From G965207345 sp965207345 (GTDB lineage: Bacteria; Pseudomonadota; Gammaproteobacteria; PS1; Pseudothioglobaceae), in the NCBI GenBank assembly GCA_965207345.1, contig OZ242280.1, positions 620,001-684,000 on the forward strand: a stretch of DNA of 64,000 nt, read 5' to 3'. Numbering within the stretch: position 1 is the first letter of the stretch; each line of letters opens with the position of its first letter. The notes under the pieces are model-generated. The model saw only the letters and a program-made list of their open reading frames with translations, made no database searches and had not been told where the DNA came from. Position numbers and translations under genes: made by a program. This document shows positions 56,850 to 64,000 of the stretch, piece after piece.

Positions 56850-58117
56850 GGTGTATAACCTGCGCTAAGTAGTATAAGTTTTTGATAAGTAGTTACAAAT
56901 TCAAATTCTACTCGTGCAATTTCTAAGGTTGTTTTTGTCCAGTTAACCATAGCATTTCCTAGATCTCTGCTAAGATTCATTTCATATTCGCTTCTCGCTT
57001 TTTCTAAATAAAAATCATCATATAATCGTGTTACTTCCAGGGCTTGCTTTTTGCGTTTAAACATACTCAAATCAAGCCAAGATTTTAATGTCATTTGGTT
57101 TAATTCTCTGGTTTTGCGTTCAAGATCTAGCACTTTATTTTGAATTTGTAAATCTATTTCTTCTAAACGTTTATTTACGCGAGAATCATGTAGCGCTATA
57201 TTTGTATGAATACCCAGTCTATAGCGTCCTTCTTTATCTTTTTGATAACTCTGTTCACCTAATTTTAGATAACCACTGACGACAATTTGGCGTTTATTTT
57301 CGTGCTGTTTTTTTGTATTTAACTCTAAAAGAAATGATTTTAGAGCGATGATCTCCAAATTATGTACATGCACTAATTTATACCACTCTTCCAGTGTAGC
57401 TAAATCTTTTTGCCAATAATTACTTAAATCAGGGCGCAATAATTCATTTGGACGCTCTGGAAATTTAAGGCCCAGTAATTCTGCAAGCTTAGCGCGCGTT
57501 AATATTTGTTTTGCTTCAATAGCCAAACGTGCATAAGAATCTTGTTCTAGTTTATTTTTTGCTTCAAGCGCTTCTAATTCTGAAACCTCATCAATTTCTA
57601 GATCTTCTCTTTTTTGACGCTCTCTAACTGCTGATAATGCCAACTTTTCTGTGGCATATTGAAACTCTAAATCGGATAAAATCACATCAAAAAATGCTGA
57701 CATCAATATAATTTTTTGCGCCAATTTAATGTGTCTTAAATAGTTTTCTTCGCGCTTGATACGTATTTTCTGCAATATCAATTCAGTATTAGCATTTTTA
57801 TCAAATAAGTTTTTTGTGATATTAATATGTGTAGCACTATCGTCAAAATCACTTTGGAAGCTATCACGCCGACCTGCTTTGATAGTAAGCGCACTTTTAA
57901 TATCATACGGATTTATTATATTGTAGCGAAGACGCTCATTGTTTATACGAAGTTGTTGTTCTTTCACTGCTATATCAAGGTTATCTGCAATTTCTAAAGC
58001 TTCATAAAGGGTGAGTGGATTATCAATCTCAGAGCGCACTTCAACGCAATTAAACATTAAAAAGCTAAATAATATTAGCCAAGCGTGCTTTAATGGTGTA
58101 GTGATTAAAAAATACAC
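56846..58117 (-). CDS. TolC-family outer-membrane efflux protein
   Basis: 423 residues with an N-terminal signal segment and the two-repeat, coiled-coil-rich pattern of outer-membrane efflux proteins: LTLYEALEIADNLDIAVKEQ at the start and long Lys/Glu-rich helices at about 130-215 and 320-400. It would form the periplasmic tunnel and outer-membrane channel for an adaptor-pump complex. Its adaptor partner is truncated and no inner-membrane pump gene remains beside it, so the exporter may be non-functional or use a pump encoded elsewhere. Confidence 0.75.
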   Translation of the reverse strand: MYFLITTPLKHAWLILFSFLMFNCVEVRSEIDNPLTLYEALEIADNLDIAVKEQQLRINNERLRYNIINPYDIKSALTIKAGRRDSFQSDFDDSATHINITKNLFDKNANTELILQKIRIKREENYLRHIKLAQKIILMSAFFDVILSDLEFQYATEKLALSAVRERQKREDLEIDEVSELEALEAKNKLEQDSYARLAIEAKQILTRAKLAELLGLKFPERPNELLRPDLSNYWQKDLATLEEWYKLVHVHNLEIIALKSFLLELNTKKQHENKRQIVVSGYLKLGEQSYQKDKEGRYRLGIHTNIALHDSRVNKRLEEIDLQIQNKVLDLERKTRELNQMTLKSWLDLSMFKRKKQALEVTRLYDDFYLEKARSEYEMNLSRDLGNAMVNWTKTTLEIARVEFEFVTTYQKLILLSAGYTP

Positions 58118-58132
58118 AACAAAAGAGCGGTG

Positions 58133-58651
58133 TCAAAGTATACGTTTATATTTATGCTTTAACTTATAGCGCGTAAAATTTTCTTTTTGATATGCCTTTT
58201 CCAGTACATACCTACCAAATAGCAAAAATTCATCAGTAGGCACATAACCCGTGCGCTTTGCTATAAGTTTGCCACTCAAATCAAAGAAAGCAAGCACAGG
58301 TGTGGCAAATATATTGTTTTGCAAGGTAGCAAACTTTTTCTCTTCAACTGTCTCTCCTGCAAAATTAACTACTTCTAAATTACCGTTAGCATCTACTTCG
58401 TAATTTAAGAAATGTTTTTTATAAAATGAAATTATGGCATTTTGATTGAGTACTGTTTGACGCATTTTATGACAAAAAGGGCAATCCTCCAAATGAAAAA
58501 AAACAAAAATACCTGCTTTATTTTCATCTATAGCGGTCTGCAGGTTTTCTGAAAAATCTTGAAAATGCGTATCAAAAAAAGACATTTGCGCTTGTGCACA
58601 GTTTGCGATAATAAAAAATGTAAGATAGACTACAATTTTTTTCATAGCCAT
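58133..58651 (-). CDS. Periplasmic thioredoxin-fold protein (SoxW-like)
   Basis: 172 residues with a signal peptide (cleavage near ANCAQAQ) and a thioredoxin domain whose redox motif is C57-P-F-C60 in HLEDCPFCHKM. The cis-Pro segment FATPVLAFFDLSG follows near 115. It resembles SoxW/thioredoxin-related proteins that keep periplasmic thiols reduced; sulfur oxidisers use such a protein in thiosulfate oxidation, but no sox gene lies nearby. Last 8 residues are basic. Confidence 0.7.
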   Translation of the reverse strand: MAMKKIVVYLTFFIIANCAQAQMSFFDTHFQDFSENLQTAIDENKAGIFVFFHLEDCPFCHKMRQTVLNQNAIISFYKKHFLNYEVDANGNLEVVNFAGETVEEKKFATLQNNIFATPVLAFFDLSGKLIAKRTGYVPTDEFLLFGRYVLEKAYQKENFTRYKLKHKYKRIL

Positions 58652-58690
58652 TTTATCTTACCATAATTCAAACTTTTTGTGCTAGATTCT

Positions 58691-59662
58691 TTAAAGAAGA
58701 GCTGCAATAAATTTTGTTTTATCAAATACACTTAAATCATTATTAGTTTCACCAGTTGTGATATAACGGATAGGAATTGATAATTCATCACAAATAGAAA
58801 ATACAACCCCACCCTTTGCACTGCCGTCTAATTTAGTAATACTAATACTGTTCACGCCAATCTTTTGATGAAATTCTCGTGCTTGATTAAGTGCATTTTG
58901 TCCGCTATTGCTATCAACAATAAGCATAATTTCATGCGGTGCATCTAAGAGATTCTTTGCAAGAGTACGCTTAATTTTTTTGAGTTCAGACATCAAATTA
59001 TGCTGCGTGTGTAAGCGGCCTGCAGTATCAGCAATTAAAACATCTATATCTTTGGCTGTTGCTGAAATCAGAGCATCATAAATCACAGAGGCTGGGTCTG
59101 CACCTATCTTTTGCGCGATAACGCGTACCCCACTGCGTACCCCCCAAATTTTTAATTGTTCAATTGCTGCTGCTCTAAAAGTGTCTCCCGCTGCTAGTAT
59201 TACTGATTTTCCCTCAGCTTTAAATAGCTGGGCTAACTTGGCAATTGTTGTGGTTTTGCCAGCGCCATTAACACCTACAACGAGTATCACAAATGGTTTT
59301 ATATCGCTCATATTTAAAGGCTTAGCAGTTATTAAAGTATCGCTGAGAATCTTTCTAAGCGCATTATATAAATCTTCTTTATTGTGCCAATTTTTTTGAT
59401 GGCTTATTTTTTTCAGTTCACTGATGATTTTATCTGTTGTATTAATAGCAATATCAGCGCGAATGAGTGTAGTTTCTAATGCTTCTAATAGCTCGGCTGA
59501 TAATGTGTTTTTACCAATAAGTAATGTGCGTAGCTTATCACCAAGCATCTGTCTTGTCTTATTTAGATACTGGGTTAAATTTAGCGCTGTTTCTTTATTT
59601 TTTAAAGTTTGTTTAGATGGTTTTTTTGCCCTGATCTTGAATTTTTTTAAATGTTCAAACAT
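58691..59662 (-). CDS. ftsY: Signal recognition particle receptor FtsY
   Basis: GTPase that receives SRP-ribosome complexes at the inner membrane. The ATG at 59662 gives 323 residues; an upstream TTG is less likely. The N domain (about 25-105) is followed by the G domain: VVGVNGAGKTTTIAKLAQLF, DTFRAAAIEQL, DTAGRLHTQ, and TKLDGSAKGG. The long acidic A domain of E. coli FtsY is absent and replaced by a short basic N-terminus. Divergent from the M16 peptidase pair. Confidence 0.95.
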   Translation of the reverse strand: MFEHLKKFKIRAKKPSKQTLKNKETALNLTQYLNKTRQMLGDKLRTLLIGKNTLSAELLEALETTLIRADIAINTTDKIISELKKISHQKNWHNKEDLYNALRKILSDTLITAKPLNMSDIKPFVILVVGVNGAGKTTTIAKLAQLFKAEGKSVILAAGDTFRAAAIEQLKIWGVRSGVRVIAQKIGADPASVIYDALISATAKDIDVLIADTAGRLHTQHNLMSELKKIKRTLAKNLLDAPHEIMLIVDSNSGQNALNQAREFHQKIGVNSISITKLDGSAKGGVVFSICDELSIPIRYITTGETNNDLSVFDKTKFIAALL

Positions 59663-59698
59663 TGTATAATAAAAGGTTTGCAATACAGGAACTAAACG

Positions 59699-61003
59699 GT
59701 GAGGTACTTTATTTTACTACTCTTTTTGGCATCAGAATTTATTTTTGCTAATTCTAGTTCATATGTGCTGGATAATGGTTTAAAACTCATTGTAAAAGAA
59801 GATCACAGAGCACCAGTATTTATCTCTCAAATTTACTATAAAGTTGGTGCTAGCGATGAAACAGCAGGCATTACAGGCATTTCACATATATTAGAGCATA
59901 TGATGTTTAAAGGCACGAACAAGTATGCTGCAGGCACATTTTCAAAAATTATTGCTAAAAATGGCGGTCAAGATAATGCTTTTACTTCTAAGGACTATAC
60001 TGCTTATTATCAAAAAATGCACAAAGATAAATTAGCAGTTGCTTTAGAATTGGAAGCAGACAGAATGACAAATTTATTTTTGCAAGCAGAAGATTTTAAA
60101 ACCGAGAGACAAGTTGTAATAGAAGAGCGGCTTCTGCGTGTTGAGGATGTTCCCACTGCCCAAGTTTATGAAAAATTAAATGCCATTTCTTACGATAAAA
60201 AAGGCAGTTATCATTATCCTGTTATCGGCATAATGCAGGATTTACAAACACAAAAATTATCTGATCTACAAAGATGGTATAAAAAATATTATCATCCAAA
60301 TAATGCACTCATTGTTGTGGTTGGTGACGTGATTTCTGATAAAGTTTACAGTTTGGTTAAAAAATATTTTGGCCGTATCAAACCCGCTAAATTGGAGTTA
60401 AATCAACGCAAATCTTATCCTATTTATAACAAGCAGGCAAGTTTAAGTTTAGTAGCAAAATTACCTTTTTTCGTGATGTCTTATCCTGTTGTAAGTCTCA
60501 AAACCTCTACTGCTGATGAGGATGCTTATGCTTTAGAAGTACTTGCTTATTTTCTTGGTAGTTCCAGTAACGCACATTTAAGAAAAGTTTTAATGCGTGA
60601 ACGCAAATTAGTCAGTCAGGTTAGTGTTAATTATAATTTATATGATAAATATGATACGAGTTTTATTATTAGTTTTACGCCAATTAAGGGAGTTAACATT
60701 GACAGAATAAAAAAAATTATAACTGCAGAGATTGAATCATTAAAAACTAAACCTATTAGCGAATTAACTCTAAATAGTATTCGCACGCAAGTTGCAGCGG
60801 ATTTTATTTATGAACAGGACTCAATTGAAAATCAAGCCTATTATTTAGGTATGCTGGAAAGTGTGGGGCTTGGTTTTAATGTGGTAGATGAATACCCGCA
60901 AAAAATTGCACAAATTACTCGCAATAGGTTACAAAAAACCGCACAAAAATATTTATTAACAGAGCGTTTATCGCAAATTGAACTATTACCAAAAGCGCTA
61001 TGA
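59699..61003 (+). CDS. M16-family zinc metallopeptidase, catalytic subunit
   Basis: 434 residues with a signal peptide (about 1-18, ending FANSS). The inverted zinc motif HxxEH is H63-I-L-E66-H67, with the third ligand expected at E142/E143 (VIEERLLR). GTG start with CAGGA upstream. Together with the next gene it forms the usual active/inactive M16 pair, a periplasmic peptidase next to ftsY as in many Gammaproteobacteria. Substrates are unknown. Confidence 0.9.
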   Translation: MRYFILLLFLASEFIFANSSSYVLDNGLKLIVKEDHRAPVFISQIYYKVGASDETAGITGISHILEHMMFKGTNKYAAGTFSKIIAKNGGQDNAFTSKDYTAYYQKMHKDKLAVALELEADRMTNLFLQAEDFKTERQVVIEERLLRVEDVPTAQVYEKLNAISYDKKGSYHYPVIGIMQDLQTQKLSDLQRWYKKYYHPNNALIVVVGDVISDKVYSLVKKYFGRIKPAKLELNQRKSYPIYNKQASLSLVAKLPFFVMSYPVVSLKTSTADEDAYALEVLAYFLGSSSNAHLRKVLMRERKLVSQVSVNYNLYDKYDTSFIISFTPIKGVNIDRIKKIITAEIESLKTKPISELTLNSIRTQVAADFIYEQDSIENQAYYLGMLESVGLGFNVVDEYPQKIAQITRNRLQKTAQKYLLTERLSQIELLPKAL

Positions 61004-61033
61004 ATTTTTATTTGACTTATTATAGAACCGCCA

Positions 61034-62326
61034 GTGAAAATTTTATTTAGCTTATTACTCGTTTTTATTACCAATACCTATGCAACGCCAAAAATTGAAA
61101 CTTGGCAAACACCAGAGGGCGCGCGCGTATTTTTTACGCAAGCAAATGAATTACCTATTTTAGATATTAGACTTATTTTTGATGCTGCTTCAAGCCGTGA
61201 TGGTACGCAGTTTGGCCTAGGTGCTATCACTAATGCGATAATTGGTAAAGGTAGTAAATATCACAGCGAAGAGCAAATTATTGATAGATTTAGTGCAATT
61301 GGTGCAAAATTTTCTACCTCCTCTGCCAAGGAAATGGCGTTTATATCGCTTAGAATTTTGAGCCTTGATGAAATATTAACAGATGGAATTGAATTACTTT
61401 CTGAGGTGGTATCTAACCCAGAGTTTAAACTCTCAGTATTAGAGCGTATCAAAAAAAACTATCTAGCATATATTCAAAAAGAGTTTGAGAATCCAGCTGA
61501 ATTAGCAAAGCGTATATTTGAATCGGAAATTTTCAAGAATCACCCTTATGCACATCGCACAATTGGCACTAGCCAGACGTTAAATGCCTTGACTTTAAAC
61601 GATATAGTTGCATATTACAAAAAATATTATGTCGCACGTAATTTAACTATTGCCTTGGTTGGCAATATTAATCGTACTGAAGCTAAATATATCGCTAGAA
61701 GGTTATCACATAATTTAGAAATTGGCAGTAAGCCAGCGCCATTAAAGTCAGTTGAACCGCACTTAGTGTTAAAATCAAAACATATCAATTTTCCCTCAAA
61801 ACAAAGTCATCTACTGTTGGGACAAGTCGGCATTAAGCGTAATCATTCTGATTATTATGCACTTTATTTGGCTAACCACATTCTAGGCGGAAGTATTTTA
61901 ACCTCAAGATTAGGCAATATAATTCGCGAGCAAAATGGTTTAGCTTATAGCGTGTATAGTTATTTTTTACCGCTTGAGGCAAACGGTTATTTTCTGATCA
62001 ATTTACAAACTAAAAATTCTCAGTTGAGAGAGGCAAAAAATTTAAGTTTAGAAGTGATAGATAATTTTTTACAACACGGTATTACCAAAAAAGAACTAGA
62101 AGATGTAAAGGATAATATTATCGGCAGCCTCCCTTTAAGAATAGCAAGTAATCAAAAAATGCTTAATTATTTGTCTATTATCGGTTTTTATGATTTACCA
62201 CTTGATTATTTGCAAACCTTCCCAGAAAAAATTGTACAACTTAGCATTCAGGATGTAGTAAATGCCATGCGAAAATTAATAAAGCCAAATCGCTTTTTAA
62301 TAGTTAGTGTTGGTGGTAAACCGTGA
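61034..62326 (+). CDS. M16-family peptidase-like protein, non-catalytic partner
   Basis: 430 residues with a signal peptide (about 1-17). It has the M16 fold and the C-terminal motif GGSILTSRLGNIIREQNGLA (Arg/Tyr region that contacts substrate) but no HxxEH. This is the pattern of the non-catalytic subunit. It begins 30 bases after the catalytic gene, so the two are cotranscribed and likely dimerise in the periplasm. Start is GTG at 61034. Confidence 0.88.
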   Translation: MKILFSLLLVFITNTYATPKIETWQTPEGARVFFTQANELPILDIRLIFDAASSRDGTQFGLGAITNAIIGKGSKYHSEEQIIDRFSAIGAKFSTSSAKEMAFISLRILSLDEILTDGIELLSEVVSNPEFKLSVLERIKKNYLAYIQKEFENPAELAKRIFESEIFKNHPYAHRTIGTSQTLNALTLNDIVAYYKKYYVARNLTIALVGNINRTEAKYIARRLSHNLEIGSKPAPLKSVEPHLVLKSKHINFPSKQSHLLLGQVGIKRNHSDYYALYLANHILGGSILTSRLGNIIREQNGLAYSVYSYFLPLEANGYFLINLQTKNSQLREAKNLSLEVIDNFLQHGITKKELEDVKDNIIGSLPLRIASNQKMLNYLSIIGFYDLPLDYLQTFPEKIVQLSIQDVVNAMRKLIKPNRFLIVSVGGKP

Positions 62327-62763
62327 AATACCTTTCTCGTATTTTAGCATTAAGGACAATTATCTTAGTATTATCAGTTTTCAGTTTTACTGATATATTT
62401 AGCTAAAAATCTTATCAAGATATTGAGCGTAAAACCCTATCTAAGTTGCTCAAAGAAAAAATCGTGCTATTAGATATTCGTCGTCCAGATGAGTGACGGA
62501 AAAAGACGTTATATTAGATAGTTAACTACTGAAGATGTTTGATGTAAATAGACGTTTAAAACAAGATTTTTTAACAAAATTTCAGCAAAAATTTGCGCGC
62601 AATGAACCTGTTATTTTAATTTGCCATGTTGGTAAGAGAACACGCGTTGGAGTAAGATATTAAGCGAAAAATTAGGTTATAGTCGTACTTATAATATCAA
62701 ATACGGTATCAAGAATTGGATAGAAAATCACCAGCCTGTGGTGCAAATACGCAATAACAACTA
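62323..62763 (+). pseudogene. Exported rhodanese-like protein, decayed
   Basis: Begins GTGA overlapping the M16 stop and reads a signal peptide (KYLSRILALRTIILVL...), then, through several stops and frame changes, LLKEKIVLLDIRRPDEW, FDVNRRLKQDFLTKF, ARNEPVILICHVGKRT with the active-site Cys of the rhodanese loop, LSEKLGYSRTYNIKYG and IKNWIENHQPVVQIRNN before TAA. Three or more lesions. Likely once a periplasmic sulfurtransferase cotranscribed with the peptidases. Confidence 0.8.
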
Positions 62764-63267
62764 AAAATCTTCTTCCCAATCAATGATAATAATACGTTTT
62801 TGCACGTTAACTTTTTTAAGATAAGGCTTAATAAATGGCACTAAATATTCCTTTTCTTTGTTTTTGATAACAAGCACATCATGGACGCTGACACTAAGCA
62901 AATAGTCAACTACACCGAGCTCTACATGAAGTACGTTATAAACGCGCATCCCTTCTAGTTCATACCAATAATAGTTATTATCTGCTAGTTTTGGTAATTG
63001 GCTTTTTTTAATGTAAATTCCTAAACCAAGCAATTTTTCTGCTTCGTTTCTGTTATGTGTGCCATCAATTTGAGCAATGAGATTTTTACTATGCATTTGA
63101 ATTTTTCTTATTTTTAGAGATTCATAAATACTACTTTTACAAACATACCAAGGGGTATAAAGTTTAATCCTAGATTTAGGATGTGTGTGAGATAATATTT
63201 TAATCCAGCCCTTAATACCAAATGCAGCGCTTATTTTACCAATCAGCAACCACTCATTCGTGCACAT
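62761..63267 (-). CDS. rimM: Ribosome maturation factor RimM
   Basis: Binds S19 during 30S assembly. WLLIGKISAAFGIKGWIKIL at the N-terminus, then YYWYELEGMRVYN and the PRC-barrel YLVPFIKPYLKKVNVQKRIIII. Length 168 is normal. Downstream of rpsP; trmD and rplS, which usually follow, are replaced here by the convergent rhodanese remnant, so the operon has been broken. Confidence 0.95.
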   Translation of the reverse strand: MCTNEWLLIGKISAAFGIKGWIKILSHTHPKSRIKLYTPWYVCKSSIYESLKIRKIQMHSKNLIAQIDGTHNRNEAEKLLGLGIYIKKSQLPKLADNNYYWYELEGMRVYNVLHVELGVVDYLLSVSVHDVLVIKNKEKEYLVPFIKPYLKKVNVQKRIIIIDWEEDF

Positions 63268-63299
63268 AGTTTGAGTGCATCATATTTATTTTACTGTTT

Positions 63300-63710
63300 T
63301 TATTTAGTATCAGTCTTTTTTTGTTTTTGTGCCACTTTAGTTTTTCCTGATTCTTTAGTTTTACCTACAACTTCTATTGATTCTGTGTTTTGTTTTTTGA
63401 TATGCTTTTGTGTGTGCTTTTTACTTGCTTTTTCTATTTTTTTATCGCGCTTATTTTGATACAAATCTGGCGCGCGCCATTCTTTGACTAGAGCCTTTAC
63501 ACGCTCAGTTAATTTCGCCCCCTTTTCTATCCAGCTACTCAGCTTTTCCATATCAATATTTAATCTAACTTCCTTACCTCTTGCAATTGGATTAAAATAG
63601 CCAATTCGCTGAATATAGCTGCTGTCCCTAGGTTTTCTAGCGTCAGTTGCAACAATGGTGTAAAAAGGTTTTCTACTAACGCCACCTCGGGTAAGTCTAA
63701 TTTTTACCAT
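63300..63710 (-). CDS. rpsP: 30S ribosomal protein S16 with Lys-rich C-terminal extension
   Basis: Residues 1-80 are a standard S16: MVKIRLTRGGVSRKPFYTIV, DSSYIQRIGYFNPIARGKE and SSWIEKGAKLTERVKALVK. A further ~55 residues, very rich in Lys, Gln, Thr and Ser, extend the C-terminus (136 total against about 80-90 usually). The extension is in frame and ends naturally, so it is real coding sequence. Upstream of rimM. Confidence 0.95.
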   Translation of the reverse strand: MVKIRLTRGGVSRKPFYTIVATDARKPRDSSYIQRIGYFNPIARGKEVRLNIDMEKLSSWIEKGAKLTERVKALVKEWRAPDLYQNKRDKKIEKASKKHTQKHIKKQNTESIEVVGKTKESGKTKVAQKQKKTDTK

Positions 63711-63771
63711 AAATCTTTTCTAAGTATTTAAAAAATAATATAAGCATTGTAAATGATTATTAATTTTTTAC

Positions 63772-64000
63772 CTATAAATTCTTTTCTTCATATTCACATA
63801 AATCAATTAAAACGCACTTCTGACACTTAGGTGAGCGCGCAAGGCAGGTATAACGGCCATGCAAAATTATCAAATGATGTGCAACCACTTTAAATTCATC
63901 TGGAATAAATTTAATCAATTTTTTCTCCACCTCTAGCACCGTTTTACCCGAAGCGATAGCAGTGCGATTAGCAACGCGATAAATATGGGTGTCAACGGCA
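63772..64000 (-). CDS. nth: Endonuclease III, 3' part (window edge)
   Basis: The C-terminal ~75 residues: AVDTHIYRVANRTAIASGKT with the catalytic Asp region (VDTH), ILHGRYTCLARSPKCQKC, and the iron-sulfur ligands C-x6-C-x2-C-x5-C complete. DNA glycosylase/AP lyase of base-excision repair. The 5' part lies beyond position 64000. Confidence 0.92.
   Translation of the reverse strand, partial: AVDTHIYRVANRTAIASGKTVLEVEKKLIKFIPDEFKVVAHHLIILHGRYTCLARSPKCQKCVLIDLCEYEEKNL

Overview
The window comes from an AT-rich gammaproteobacterial chromosome. Several gene orders match Gammaproteobacteria: pgsA followed by tRNA-Gly(GCC) and tRNA-Cys(GCA); folC-SPOR-cvpA-purF-metZ; fabA-fabB; rpsP-rimM; and a 6S RNA beside the 5-formyl-THF cyclo-ligase gene. 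Heptose LPS genes show a Gram-negative envelope. The run tkt-gap-pgk-pyk-fba under one good promoter recalls autotrophic, thiotroph-like lineages; this lineage guess is inference, since no RuBisCO or sulfur-oxidation gene lies in the window. Pseudogenes (ald, a rhodanese, cas1, an IS, an HNH/RAMA remnant) suggest a genome that is losing genes.

Layout. 0-13.8 kb: lipid, tRNA, CorC, ubiquinone-type hydroxylase and J-domain genes, a restriction-like remnant, 6S RNA, trmB, then the folC-purF-metZ operon and fabAB. 14.2-21.8 kb: the sugar-phosphate operon and a small membrane protein. 21.8-31.9 kb: an accessory island. It holds five genes and one leaderless fragment for short peptides with a nitrile-hydratase-like (NHLP-type) leader, an [AG]AG site and Ser/Thr/Cys-rich cores. 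They lie on both sides of mnmG, share a conserved upstream element and similar terminators, and have no modifying enzyme nearby. Next comes a more GC-rich type II-C CRISPR locus: tracrRNA (minus strand), cas9, a disrupted cas1, cas2 and an array of 11 repeats and 10 spacers.

31.8-35.3 kb: a Fur-box-linked ferric iron ABC transporter. 35.3-39.7 kb: argJ and the heptose genes hldE-hldD-gmhB. 40-43.9 kb: a conserved unknown, serS and katA. 44.1-45.3 kb: a decayed alanine dehydrogenase gene. 45.3-53.9 kb: pyrE, xthA, a putative glycosyltransferase, waaF, tilS-accA, a small exported protein, cmoB, zapB-like, zapA and bioC. 54.0-56.4 kb: an IS5-like remnant, frr-pyrH and a solitary end of the same IS that abuts a truncated efflux adaptor gene. 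56.3-64 kb: the TolC-like partner, a thioredoxin-fold protein, ftsY, two M16 peptidases, a rhodanese pseudogene, rimM, rpsP and the 3' part of nth.

The most interesting parts are the orphan peptide-precursor family, which looks like a dispersed in-trans RiPP system with shared regulation, and the compact CRISPR locus. In the latter, tracrRNA and cas9 start from overlapping divergent promoters, each repeat carries its own promoter, and spacer uptake may be frozen by the broken cas1.
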